Source: Actibacterium pelagium
GTDB taxonomy: Bacteria; Pseudomonadota; Alphaproteobacteria; Rhodobacterales; Rhodobacteraceae
Assembly (NCBI RefSeq): GCF_002285415.1
Contig: NZ_NSBU01000004.1
Location: forward strand, 908,501 to 972,500
Direction of reading: 5' to 3'
DNA: 64,000 bases
The notes below the pieces were generated by a model. That model ran no database searches, was not told the origin of the DNA, and saw only the letters and a list, made by a program, of their open reading frames with translations. Below, piece after piece: positions 1 to 8,419 of the stretch; position 1 is the first letter of the stretch, and the number at the start of each line of letters is the position of its first letter. The position numbers and the translations under genes were made by a program.

Positions 1-744
1 CGAGAACACGAGCACGAGCGCCTCACGTTTAGATGGCTCTTCAATATAGTCCAGAATGTAGTCGGTTCCTTCGATTAGGTTCTGCCGCTCTGCGCCCAGC
101 TCCACCAGTATGTTGAAACGTTCTTGACCTCCTGCACGCATCAACGAAGCAAAGCTATAGCCGCAACGAACGTCGATTTCACCGCGCTCCATTGCCAAGT
201 TAATTTCTGATCCACCTTCGAAGCCCGTAATGATTTTAATGGAGCTTCCCGTCGCTGCCTTGATCGCGGCGCCGTAGGTATAGGTGGTCGACTTCTTACC
301 AGTAGCTCCCAGTTTGGCTGAACTGCTTAGCAATTGCTCGAATGAGGTAATGCCGCTTTCCTTACTGGTCACGCAGAAGGCGGACTGGTTGGACAGGCTT
401 GCAAGGTAATGCACGGCTTGAGGGTCGAAACTCTTTTCGTCCGGTGAAAATACTGGCGTTAATCCCAAAGCTGACCCGATCATTGCCAGTTCGGACCCGT
501 CGTTCTGGCCTGTCGCTATGAACAATCGCGCGAGTTTCAGGCTGCCTGCTCCCGGTACGTTTTGCACTACTACGTCTGGAGAGCCGGGCAGAAACCGCCC
601 CAAGTGATCGGCGACTAATCGTGCGGACTGATCGTAGCCGCCACCGGCCGAGTAACCGACTTTCAGGATCAACTGGTCAGCTTCAAAGGCCATCGCCGGA
701 ACGCCGAATGCCAACGCCGCAAGAGTTCGAAGAATTGTTTTCAC
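1..744 (-). CDS. TctC/Bug-type periplasmic solute receptor (3' end outside window)
   Basis: The visible 248 residues begin at a GTG with an AGAAGG SD about 9 nt upstream and an N-terminal secretion signal (hydrophobic stretch ending AMA-FEADQ). After it come VGYSAGGGYDQSARLVA and VVVQNVPGAGSLKLA, which match the start of receptors of the tripartite tricarboxylate transporter (TTT) family, about 320 aa in full. Such receptors bind carboxylates in the periplasm and deliver them to a TctA/TctB membrane pair, which would lie beyond the left edge. It sits 21 nt downstream of an ANL ligase on the same strand, so transport and acid activation are probably co-transcribed. The substrate cannot be told. 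The C-terminal quarter is missing only because the window ends. Confidence 0.85.
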   Translation of the reverse strand, partial: MKTILRTLAALAFGVPAMAFEADQLILKVGYSAGGGYDQSARLVADHLGRFLPGSPDVVVQNVPGAGSLKLARLFIATGQNDGSELAMIGSALGLTPVFSPDEKSFDPQAVHYLASLSNQSAFCVTSKESGITSFEQLLSSSAKLGATGKKSTTYTYGAAIKAATGSSIKIITGFEGGSEINLAMERGEIDVRCGYSFASLMRAGGQERFNILVELGAERQNLIEGTDYILDYIEEPSKREALVLVFS

Positions 745-765
745 TTTGAAGTGCCCTTCTTGTGG

Positions 766-2181
766 TCAGTCGTTTGTCCCGGAATAGGTTTGTGAAAGGT
801 GCTGACGGTCCACTTTTCCTGTTTCGGTCATAGGAATATTGTCGATCAGAATAACTTGGGTTTTGTACTTCTGGCCAAATCGTTCATCGAGAAACTTTTG
901 GAAGTTACCAAGGTCGAACCCGTCTTCGGGCACAATGGCGATGCCAATTTCGTCAATTCCAGTGTCGGTGCAGACTGCAAAGGCGACAACGTCTCGGATA
1001 CCATCAAATACTCGAACGACGTTCTCAATCCTAGAAGGCGCACGCTTGTCGCCCCCAAGATTCAAAAACTCACTTTGACGTCCGCTCAAAATTAGGAGGT
1101 CATCTTCGATATATCCGATGTCGCCAGTATCGAGCCAACCGTCATCGTCACAAATAGGTTGCCCTGTGTCGAAGTCCGAAACTTGAAACCCCTCTGGGAC
1201 GGTCACCCAAAGGTGCCCACCTTCGCTTGACGAGACAATTTCTCCTTCGCCATTTCGAAAACAGATGGATCTATCTTCGTACACATGCCCAACGCACCCG
1301 GGCAAATCTATGTGCTGGGAAGGTCGAGCATGGGCCATCGAGCCGGTTTCAGTGCTTCCGTAGGTGTTCCAGACTTCGCATCCCAAAAAGGTCTCTGCTT
1401 CGGTGGCTAGCGAAGGTTCCACGCGACCACCACCAACGAATACTTTTTTCAGGTTACGAGGGTAAATTCCGGTTTCCTTTGCGGTGTTAAGCAGGTTCAG
1501 GAAATGTAGCGGCGGGATGTAGGCGTAATTTACGTCAATCTGTTCCATAGCTGAAAGCGTGTGCTTCAACTCGGCCAATTGGTGAACTTGTTTTTGGCCA
1601 GAATTGTAGACGCGCATCACGTTGGAAAACCCTGTCGCTGAACGGGTATTTACCCCCACATAGCAAGGACCGTCGGGAGAGCCGCGTTTTGACCGTGAAT
1701 AATCGTCGCGCAGTAATAGTGACGCCTCGTCTGTCAAACGCAGTTTTGGGATGCCCGTCGTTCCAGATGTCGCTCGGATCATCTTCGCGTTGCCAACGTT
1801 TTCGATCATACGAGTGGGGGGGCGGATCCAGCTTTGGTCCATCAAGATTTCACGTGGGTCACCCGTCGCGACTTGACGGATGATGACCATTTTTTCAGCC
1901 AGATCGGGCCGTGCTCTTACAAGGTTCAGCGGTCCAATTACCAGCGTGGCTCCCAGGCGAAGTACAGCTAAGTTCAGGGCTGTTGTCGCTATGTGATCAG
2001 GTACATGGATGCTGACCCGCATTTCGGGCCGAACGCCAAGGCCTATAAGAGTTTCCGCGAATGAGATGACCGTGAAAAAGAAGTTTTCGTAACGGACAGG
2101 TGTGCCGCTAAGTTCAAACATCGCGATCTGGCTGGAAAATGCTTGGCTGGTAGTTTCAAACCGTGTTGAAAGCGTCTCCAT
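766..2181 (-). CDS. ANL superfamily adenylate-forming ligase (acyl-CoA synthetase-like) 1
   Basis: Encodes about 471 aa. The ATP-binding loop SGTTGIPK is near residues 139-146, followed by the A5 motif YGSTETG, TGDIGYIEDD, the hinge-region SGRQSEFLNLGGDK and the C-terminal catalytic lysine in MTETGKVDR near residue 456, so it looks catalytically complete. Members join a carboxylic acid to AMP and then to CoA or a carrier. I start it at the ATG at 2181 because GAGG lies 6 nt upstream; the open frame runs 31 codons further, but that part is basic and unlike the family. It is followed after 21 nt by a TctC-type receptor and is divergent from a second ANL gene. No carrier protein is nearby, which favours CoA or a diffusible acyl-AMP as product. 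Substrate unknown. Confidence 0.85.
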   Translation of the reverse strand: METLSTRFETTSQAFSSQIAMFELSGTPVRYENFFFTVISFAETLIGLGVRPEMRVSIHVPDHIATTALNLAVLRLGATLVIGPLNLVRARPDLAEKMVIIRQVATGDPREILMDQSWIRPPTRMIENVGNAKMIRATSGTTGIPKLRLTDEASLLLRDDYSRSKRGSPDGPCYVGVNTRSATGFSNVMRVYNSGQKQVHQLAELKHTLSAMEQIDVNYAYIPPLHFLNLLNTAKETGIYPRNLKKVFVGGGRVEPSLATEAETFLGCEVWNTYGSTETGSMAHARPSQHIDLPGCVGHVYEDRSICFRNGEGEIVSSSEGGHLWVTVPEGFQVSDFDTGQPICDDDGWLDTGDIGYIEDDLLILSGRQSEFLNLGGDKRAPSRIENVVRVFDGIRDVVAFAVCTDTGIDEIGIAIVPEDGFDLGNFQKFLDERFGQKYKTQVILIDNIPMTETGKVDRQHLSQTYSGTND

Positions 2182-2259
2182 CCCGAACCTCACACTGCTT
2201 TTTCTGGATCGCTGAGACAGCTCTCGTTGTATCCCCGATCGTCTTTTTCTGCTGGTTCC

Positions 2260-2279
2260 AATAGTTATTTGCAACTATT
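2260..2279. promoter_or_regulatory. Inverted repeat between divergent ANL operons (candidate operator)
   Basis: Two perfect 7-nt arms, AATAGTT and AACTATT, are separated by 6 nt. They sit in the 141-nt AT-rich gap between the divergent starts at 2181 and 2323, where both promoters must lie. A shared dimeric repressor or LysR-type regulator could bind here. No regulator gene is seen in this segment of the window, so the binding protein is unknown. Confidence 0.35.
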
Positions 2280-2322
2280 AAACCTAATAAAACCAGAAAT
2301 TCGGGCGAACAGGGCAGGTAGG

Positions 2323-3765
2323 GTGCGACTATACGAACTTTTTTACAAGTCGGCGGAAAAGCGACCTGAAAAGACAGCGTTGTTCACTGAAAATAGTCAG
2401 CTGAGCTACCGGGACCTCTTGCAGTTGGTTGTCGCAATTGATCGGGCGCTTAAAGATCGTGGCGTGAAGTCCGGTCAAACCCTGCTGATCGATACAGACC
2501 GAGGGGATTTGTGTATCGCTTTTGCCTTGCTGCTCAGCCTCCGAGGCTATGGCGTTATCTACGCAGGCGAAGGCGCTTCCTATATCGATGATACACTGTA
2601 TGACCACTGGGTTTCGGTAAGGCCGACAGCCCCAAAAACAAGCAAGCTAATTCTCGTAGAGGGCGATTGGTTTAAAGACCTTCACCAGTTGACCCCGATC
2701 ACTCCGGCAGAGATCAGTCCTGAACCCGGGACGTTCATCGGCACAACGTCCGGGTCCACTGGGCAGTCGAAGCTTGTCGCTTCCCCAGAGGAGGAACGGA
2801 TCAGTCAAGTAATGCGTTTTCGTGGAGTGCAAGCGGCTGACGCTCATAAGCAGCGTTGGGCGTCTCGAATGAAGCCCGACAATGGCTGGGCAATGAACAG
2901 CTATCTCGGCATTCTCTGCGCTGGTGGCAGTGTCGTCGCCTTGGGGGCAGAGCAAGATCGTTTATTGCCTTTCATTGATCACTATGCGGTTAGCTATCTG
3001 GTCGCCTCTCCTTTGTTGATCCAGCAGATGCTGAACGTAGAGAACCCCGGTCAGTACTTAAGCTCGCTGAGAAACGTGGTTCTCGGCGGAGCTTACACTT
3101 CGAACCAGATGCTGACGGAGCTTCGTAAACATACCGATGCAACGATCGAAATCGGTTTCGGTGCGGCAGAGATTGGGGGCATTGCTGTCGCTCGATATGA
3201 TCTGGATACCCCGTTCGAAGAAGGGTTTGTGGGAGAAGTCTACCGGGACGATATCGAAGTTCGTTTCTTTGACGAAGACTTGAACCCTCTTCCAGAAGCT
3301 AATGAGGGCGTAGTCGGTTTCAGTCGCAAGTCGATGACCGGAGCCTACTCCTACTACGGCCAAGAACAATCAGACGGAAAAACGGGATTTCTGGACGGGG
3401 TATTCTTTTCGGGCGACATCATGCGTATGGAAGGAAAGAAACTGTACATCCTTGGACGTACCAAGAATGTGATCAACCTTGGTGGTAACAAGATATCTCT
3501 GGAAAGTGTTCAGCGGCGACTTGAGAGCTCTTTCCCTGGGGCAAATTTCGCCGCTATGGCGGTCTCTGCTGCCAATGAAATGGAAGAACTCGCGATCTGC
3601 TACGTCGCGAACAGCGAGATTTCAGTGGAGGCTATCAATCAAGTGACAGAGAGTCTCTTCACCAATCTCTCCACGACGAAAGTCCTTAGGTTGGCGGACT
3701 TTCCTCTGACAGAATCGGGAAAAGTCGATATTGAAACCCTAAAAGGCAGACCGGAATTGCAATAG
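2323..3765 (+). CDS. ANL superfamily adenylate-forming ligase 2
   Basis: Encodes about 480 aa from the GTG at 2323, preceded by AGGG 8 nt upstream. The longer open frame from 2227 adds 32 residues without family likeness. Motifs in order: TSGSTGQSK (142-150), a variant A5 GFGAAEIGG in place of the usual YGxTE, SGDIMRMEGKKLYILGR, NLGGNKISLE, and the catalytic lysine in LTESGKVD near residue 467. The LGGNK segment resembles those of the other two ANL proteins here, so the three look like one subfamily. It is the first gene of a tight rightward operon with a full ABC importer 20 nt downstream, suggesting that the imported compound is its substrate or that its product is the cargo. Substrate unknown. 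Confidence 0.85.
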   Translation: MRLYELFYKSAEKRPEKTALFTENSQLSYRDLLQLVVAIDRALKDRGVKSGQTLLIDTDRGDLCIAFALLLSLRGYGVIYAGEGASYIDDTLYDHWVSVRPTAPKTSKLILVEGDWFKDLHQLTPITPAEISPEPGTFIGTTSGSTGQSKLVASPEEERISQVMRFRGVQAADAHKQRWASRMKPDNGWAMNSYLGILCAGGSVVALGAEQDRLLPFIDHYAVSYLVASPLLIQQMLNVENPGQYLSSLRNVVLGGAYTSNQMLTELRKHTDATIEIGFGAAEIGGIAVARYDLDTPFEEGFVGEVYRDDIEVRFFDEDLNPLPEANEGVVGFSRKSMTGAYSYYGQEQSDGKTGFLDGVFFSGDIMRMEGKKLYILGRTKNVINLGGNKISLESVQRRLESSFPGANFAAMAVSAANEMEELAICYVANSEISVEAINQVTESLFTNLSTTKVLRLADFPLTESGKVDIETLKGRPELQ

Positions 3766-3785
3766 TTCGAACAGGAGGGATCGAT

Positions 3786-4889
3786 TTGTTTTCGTGTATC
3801 CAAATAGTGAAAAAGTTTGCTGCCGGCCTTGCGATTGCTTGTTTGCCATCATTTGCTTTGGCTAGTGATTGGCCGGTCAATTCCAGTCCTGAATTCGAGG
3901 CCCTCCTTGAGGCTGCAAAGGAAGAAGGCCGCGTCATCGTAATGGGCAACCCCAATCTTGGGGATGATATTGCTGCCGCCTTTGAAGAGGATACGGGGCT
4001 AAAGTTTCAATTAATCCCAGCCGGTCGTCGCGAAGGTCCGGCAAGGTTTCAACAAGAGACCGCGGCCGATAATGCAAGTTTTGACATTTATTTGCATGGT
4101 CCCGCCAATGCAGATTTGCGTGACGCCGGGAAATACCTGAGCCTAGGCGATCACCTATTCTTGCCTGAGGTCACCGAAGGTTCAAACTGGCGAGGCGGGG
4201 CGCTTGCCTATGTCGACAACACCCGCCTTTATAATCCGGTTCCCTCTCGCTATGTCGCGGGACGTATTCTTGTTGATAGCCGTCAGGTCGATCCTTCAAG
4301 TATTACAAATTGGACGGATCTTTTGCGCGACGACCTTAGGGGGAAGATCATTGCTCACGATCCGAACTTCCCCGGAGCCGGGCAAACACTTGCGACATTT
4401 CTGACTGCCAAACTGGGGGCCAAGTTCGTAAAAGATTTGTACGTTGGCCAAGACGTCGCTTTAACCGGCGACATGCGACAAACGACGGATACTATTGCAC
4501 GCGGAGAGTATGCAGTCGCCCTAGCGCCAATCGCCCGACACATTGTGAAATACCAAGCGGAAGGCTTTGATTTCATCAAGGTCATTTCGCTTCAGGATCA
4601 CCCTGGGTATTTGGTGGGTGGTGCTTCAGCCATGACTGCGCCCTCTAGTGCTCCGCATCCATATGCTGCACGCGTGTTCGCCAATTGGTTCCTAAGCCAA
4701 AGAGCGCAAACAATTTATTCTAACTTGATGAGTGTGCCGTCGGATCGCGTAGATGTCGTTGAAGGCGCGTGGCCAAAGTTCGTCGAGCCTGTCGAGGGCG
4801 AAGATTACTTGGATACCTATGCGCAGGACTGGTGGGAGAATGACCGTAAAGTCTTCGCTGCCGAATTGCGCAAAGCTCTGTCGGAGTAG
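3786..4889 (+). CDS. ABC importer periplasmic binding protein, FbpA/AepX-like
   Basis: Encodes 367 aa from a TTG codon preceded by a strong AGGAGGG 5-6 nt upstream. A signal peptide (hydrophobic stretch ending SFALA-SDWP) precedes a family 1 solute-binding fold: LLEAAKEEGRVIVMGN, FDIYLHGPANAD, DLRGKIIAHDPNFPGAGQT and a C-terminal WPKFVEPVEGEDYLDTY region. Related receptors bind Fe(III), thiamine, polyamines or 2-aminoethylphosphonate; I see no clear Fe-liganding tyrosine pair, so iron is not assured. It is 20 nt after ANL 2 and 3 nt before the permease, so the four genes form one operon. Confidence 0.85.
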   Translation: MFSCIQIVKKFAAGLAIACLPSFALASDWPVNSSPEFEALLEAAKEEGRVIVMGNPNLGDDIAAAFEEDTGLKFQLIPAGRREGPARFQQETAADNASFDIYLHGPANADLRDAGKYLSLGDHLFLPEVTEGSNWRGGALAYVDNTRLYNPVPSRYVAGRILVDSRQVDPSSITNWTDLLRDDLRGKIIAHDPNFPGAGQTLATFLTAKLGAKFVKDLYVGQDVALTGDMRQTTDTIARGEYAVALAPIARHIVKYQAEGFDFIKVISLQDHPGYLVGGASAMTAPSSAPHPYAARVFANWFLSQRAQTIYSNLMSVPSDRVDVVEGAWPKFVEPVEGEDYLDTYAQDWWENDRKVFAAELRKALSE

Positions 4890-4892
4890 GTC

Positions 4893-6593
4893 TTGCCAGA
4901 AACTTTCTCACGTAATCGCGCAGGATTTGGCTTCCTGCGCGATTGCTTTTTTCTGGCAGTGCTTCTGTTGTTGTCTGTCGGGCCAATAATTTCGATCCTT
5001 GCCCTAAGTTTTGATGTGTCAGCCCGAGGGGAGCCTTACCAGTTCGGTTTCGATGCCTGGGCCCGTTTGTTCGAGGATGCGAAAAGCCTGGACGCGGCAT
5101 GGACCTCTTTGCTTCTGACAATACGGGTGCCTTTGGGATTGGCTATCGCACTCGTTATGGCGTGGCTATTGGTGCGTGTGCAGGTGCCTGGGGCAGCTCT
5201 TTTCGAGACGGTGTTCTGGTTCGCTTACTTTTTACCTCTGTTGCCGATGGTGACGAGCTGGAATTTGCTTCTGGACGGCCCCCAGGGAGTGCTCAATCAG
5301 GTGATACATGCTTTTGGTGGGCCAAGAGCGTTTTTCGATATGAACTCTTATGGCGGGATCATATGGGCGCATATGACGATCCAGACAGTTCCCATCCTTG
5401 TCATTCTGATCCTGCCAACGATGCGTTTGATCGACAGATCGTTCGAAGATGCAGCGAACTTGTCTGGTGCGCATCCATTGAAGACTTTGCGTCGTGTAAT
5501 TTTGCCCTTAGCTTTGCCAGCTGCATTGGTTGGCGCTGTTGCCTCGTTTCTAAAGGCGCTGGAGTCATTTGAAGTCGAGCAGATCCTTGGTGTGCAGGCC
5601 CGAATTGATGTGTTCTCGACGCGCATCTACAGCTTCATCACAGAGCAGCCTCCGATGCTTAGTGAGGCCATGGCATTGAGCAGCCTATTTTTGATACTGC
5701 TAGTCGCCTTGGCATCGGTCGTTCATTTGGTGCAGCGAAGACTGGCGGTTCCAACCGGCGCTGAAAATGAAACTCACCGAACGGTCAGCAGCTATAGCGC
5801 TAGCAGTAAACGAATTGGTGCGTTCGTTGTCGGTGGGTACCTTTTCTTGACCGTCGGTTTGCCACTTATCATGCTGGCTATGGGCTCTTTCATGAAGCTT
5901 TTTGGTTTTTTCGACCTCAGTCAACCTTGGACTGTTCGGCATTGGGAGACGGTTCTTGGCAGCGGTGATGTCCAGAGATCAATGCTGTCTACCTTGGGGC
6001 TAGGCCTTTCAACTGCGTTTCTGGCAACGCTTTTGTTCGCCGCAATTGCTTGGACAATCATGCATTTGCCAGAGCGTATTCGCGGTGTCATGGCGGTTGC
6101 AACGTGGTTGCCTTGGGCCTTTCCCAGTGTTGTGTTGGGGGCGGGAATTCTTCAGCTCTCGTTAATGCCCGGTCTAAGTGTTATGCATGGTACAATTGTG
6201 CCGCTGATCCTTGCGATGATGATTAAGGAAATCCCAATCGGGGTTCACCTTTTAAATGTTTCTATGGGGCAAACACACCGCGAAACCCTTGAGGCTGCTC
6301 AGTTGACTAAGGCAAGCCCGGCCACGATCTTTCGTCGAATTGTTTTGCCATTGAACCTGCCTGCATTGATCCTGGTATTCATGCTGGTTTTCGCGGCAAC
6401 AATCAGAGACGTAGGCACGCTAATCCTTATTGCGCCGCCTGATCTGCAGACCTTGTCGATACTGATCTTCAAATACGCCAGCCTTGGAGAGTTTGAAGCC
6501 GCCAGCGTACTGGGCACTCTTCTAGCAATCTTGTGCGTTCTGGTTTCACTTGTCACACACTACGTTGCCACAATGAACCGGAGGCTCAGGTGA
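4893..6593 (+). CDS. ABC importer permease with two fused membrane domains, FbpB/AepW-like
   Basis: Encodes 566 aa from a TTG with GGAG 6 nt upstream, only 3 nt after the receptor gene. The protein is two permease halves in tandem, about 12 membrane segments. Each half has the cytoplasmic coupling (EAA) loop that contacts the ATPase: EDAANLSGAHPLKTLRRVI in the first and LEAAQLTKASPATIFRRIV in the second. This fused layout is known for FbpB-like iron and AepW-like aminophosphonate systems. Its stop codon overlaps the GTG start of the ATPase gene, showing translational coupling. Confidence 0.9.
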   Translation: MPETFSRNRAGFGFLRDCFFLAVLLLLSVGPIISILALSFDVSARGEPYQFGFDAWARLFEDAKSLDAAWTSLLLTIRVPLGLAIALVMAWLLVRVQVPGAALFETVFWFAYFLPLLPMVTSWNLLLDGPQGVLNQVIHAFGGPRAFFDMNSYGGIIWAHMTIQTVPILVILILPTMRLIDRSFEDAANLSGAHPLKTLRRVILPLALPAALVGAVASFLKALESFEVEQILGVQARIDVFSTRIYSFITEQPPMLSEAMALSSLFLILLVALASVVHLVQRRLAVPTGAENETHRTVSSYSASSKRIGAFVVGGYLFLTVGLPLIMLAMGSFMKLFGFFDLSQPWTVRHWETVLGSGDVQRSMLSTLGLGLSTAFLATLLFAAIAWTIMHLPERIRGVMAVATWLPWAFPSVVLGAGILQLSLMPGLSVMHGTIVPLILAMMIKEIPIGVHLLNVSMGQTHRETLEAAQLTKASPATIFRRIVLPLNLPALILVFMLVFAATIRDVGTLILIAPPDLQTLSILIFKYASLGEFEAASVLGTLLAILCVLVSLVTHYVATMNRRLR

Positions 6594-7666
6594 GCGCAAT
6601 TTTAAAAGTTTCGGATGTATGTAAGCGCTTTGCCGGCCAGCACAGCCAGCAGGCAGCCGTAGATAAAGCCTCGTTTGAGGTCTCCGAGGGAGAGTTCTTC
6701 GCGGTCCTTGGGCCCTCAGGTTGCGGCAAAACCACATTGCTAAGAATGATCTCTGGACTTGAACGCCCTACCTCTGGGCAAATCAAAATTTCTGGATCGC
6801 CGGTATACGATTCCGAAAGTGGGGTTGATCTTCCACCGAATGCTCGTGGGCTGGGAATGGTGTTTCAATCTTTTGCGGTCTGGCCTCATATGACCGTTGC
6901 TCAAAATATTCACTTTCCACTCGAAAGCTTGAAAGGCACTGAGAGCCTGTCTAAGCGCCAGAGGTCTGAAAGAGTTGGCGAGATGCTAACCCTTCTATCT
7001 TTGGAAGATTTAAGGGACCGACCTGCTGCATTATTATCAGGGGGGCAGAAGCAAAGACTAGCCCTGGCTCGAGCCTTGGTGACAAAGCCCAAACTGCTGC
7101 TTCTCGACGAACCTTTGTCCAATCTAGATGCCGAGTTGCGTATCCGACTACGGCGTGACTTGAAGCTCTTGCAAACGGAACTGAAGCTAACTTTCTTACT
7201 TGTGACGCATGATCAGGAAGAGGCGCTGTCGCTTTCGGATCGAATGATGGTCATGCGGGAGGGGCGGATTGAACAAATTGGAACCCCAGAAGAGTTGTAT
7301 CATCAGCCCGCGTCGGAATTTGTTGCCAGTTTTCTTGGGCAAGGCAAAGTGTTTGACAACAAGACCTTCCTGAGCGCTGCCGGATACAAGGGGGCAGGTT
7401 CGTTTGACGCTTCGGGCTTTATGGTCCGACCGGAAAGCTGGGTGATCAGCGAAATGGCTCCGACGACGGATGGCTGGGTTAAAGCGGAAGTTTTGACGGT
7501 CGATTTTCTTGGGGGCTACTACCACGCCACTGTGCGCGCTGGTGGCGAGATATTTCAGGTGAAAGTCTCAAAGAATTTGAACTTAGCAGTCGGGAAATCC
7601 TACTGGCTGTCAGTCAGCTCGAACCAAGTGATTCCACTGGGTGAAACAAAAGAGGCTACCCAGTAG
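6590..7666 (+). CDS. ABC importer ATPase, FbpC-like
   Basis: Encodes 358 aa from a GTG that overlaps the permease stop (GTGA) with GGAG 6 nt upstream; the longer frame from 6533 lies inside the permease gene. Walker A GPSGCGKTT at 41-49, Q-loop MVFQSFAVWPHMT, signature LSGGQKQRLALARAL, Walker B LLLLDEPLSNLD and switch VTHDQEEAL are all intact. The C-terminal 100 residues resemble a TOBE regulatory domain of the FbpC/PotA type. It completes the ANL 2 importer operon. Its last codons also encode a hairpin that acts as terminator for the gene on the other strand. Confidence 0.92.
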   Translation: MSAILKVSDVCKRFAGQHSQQAAVDKASFEVSEGEFFAVLGPSGCGKTTLLRMISGLERPTSGQIKISGSPVYDSESGVDLPPNARGLGMVFQSFAVWPHMTVAQNIHFPLESLKGTESLSKRQRSERVGEMLTLLSLEDLRDRPAALLSGGQKQRLALARALVTKPKLLLLDEPLSNLDAELRIRLRRDLKLLQTELKLTFLLVTHDQEEALSLSDRMMVMREGRIEQIGTPEELYHQPASEFVASFLGQGKVFDNKTFLSAAGYKGAGSFDASGFMVRPESWVISEMAPTTDGWVKAEVLTVDFLGGYYHATVRAGGEIFQVKVSKNLNLAVGKSYWLSVSSNQVIPLGETKEATQ

Positions 7667-7677
7667 GACAGCCTCTT
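7650..7677 (-). terminator. Intrinsic terminator of the outer-membrane protein gene
   Basis: AAGAGGCT and AGCCTCTT form an 8-bp stem with a 12-nt loop. Reading leftward the stem is followed by TTTTG. It overlaps the last codons of the ABC ATPase gene on the plus strand, where no U-run follows. Confidence 0.6.
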
Positions 7678-7698
7678 CAAAATTCAGAGTTGTGATCG

Positions 7699-8286
7699 TC
7701 AGAAGCGGAAGCCGACGCGCAGTGTCGCGGTATTCAGATCACGTGCTTCAAACTTGTCCTCAACCCATTCGCGATCCAGTTTTCGATGAGTATAGTCGAA
7801 ACCAACGAACATATTATCGCTTAGCGAGGTTTCAAAGCCGAGGCCGAGGCTCAAGCCGCTGTCGGACCCCAAGTTGTAATCATCTTCGCTGGTGTCGGGG
7901 TTGCCTAAGTCAACAAAGCTATAACCGACTGACGCATAGACAAACGTATTTCCGAATACGGTACCAATACGTCCGCGTACGTCGGTCAGGCCTTTCAAGT
8001 TATCTGCATAACCGGTGTCTAAATCAATGCCGCTGTGGATCGCAACGTCGACGCCGTATACGAGGTTGCCACTGACAAAATTGTATCCCCCAAACAGACC
8101 AGCGACTCCGCTTTCATCTGTATAGGTCCCGCCATCGTATCCGTCATAGCTTCCGCCTTGGGGCATCGAGAGGCTGCCACCTATGTAGAAACCCTCAAGA
8201 TTTTCCTGAGCACTTGCACCCGAAGATGCGCCCGCTACAGCTACGGCACTACCTGCAACAATCTTTGTAATTGCCGATTTGTTCAT
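7699..8286 (-). CDS. Small outer-membrane beta-barrel protein (OmpA/OmpW-like barrel)
   Basis: Encodes 195 aa from the ATG at 8286 with AAGG 8 nt upstream; a longer reading would need a TTG at 8301. A signal peptide (AITKIVAGSAVAVAG... ending GASA-QENLE) is followed by FYIGGSL and alternating amphipathic strands, and the protein ends in LRVGFRF, with the terminal phenylalanine typical of outer-membrane barrels. The size fits an 8-strand barrel. It lies 133 nt downstream of ANL 3 on the same strand. It could be a structural protein or an entry pore linked to the neighbouring import systems; only position supports the latter. Confidence 0.8.
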   Translation of the reverse strand: MNKSAITKIVAGSAVAVAGASSGASAQENLEGFYIGGSLSMPQGGSYDGYDGGTYTDESGVAGLFGGYNFVSGNLVYGVDVAIHSGIDLDTGYADNLKGLTDVRGRIGTVFGNTFVYASVGYSFVDLGNPDTSEDDYNLGSDSGLSLGLGFETSLSDNMFVGFDYTHRKLDREWVEDKFEARDLNTATLRVGFRF

Positions 8287-8419
8287 CTTACCGACCTTCA
8301 AAAAACACTCGCTTCGATAGACTATGGCACAGAGGGCCCAAAAAATGAAGCTAACAATTTAGAGTAGCACTTATTTTATAATGGGGTTCTTACGCCATGT
8401 ATTACCAAGACTAGGTGAT

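Noticed and set aside
3786..7666. Ferric iron importer named fbpABC
   Set aside because: The build fits, but the substrate-binding residues for iron are not evident and the same build serves aminophosphonate and other systems, so no gene symbols are given.
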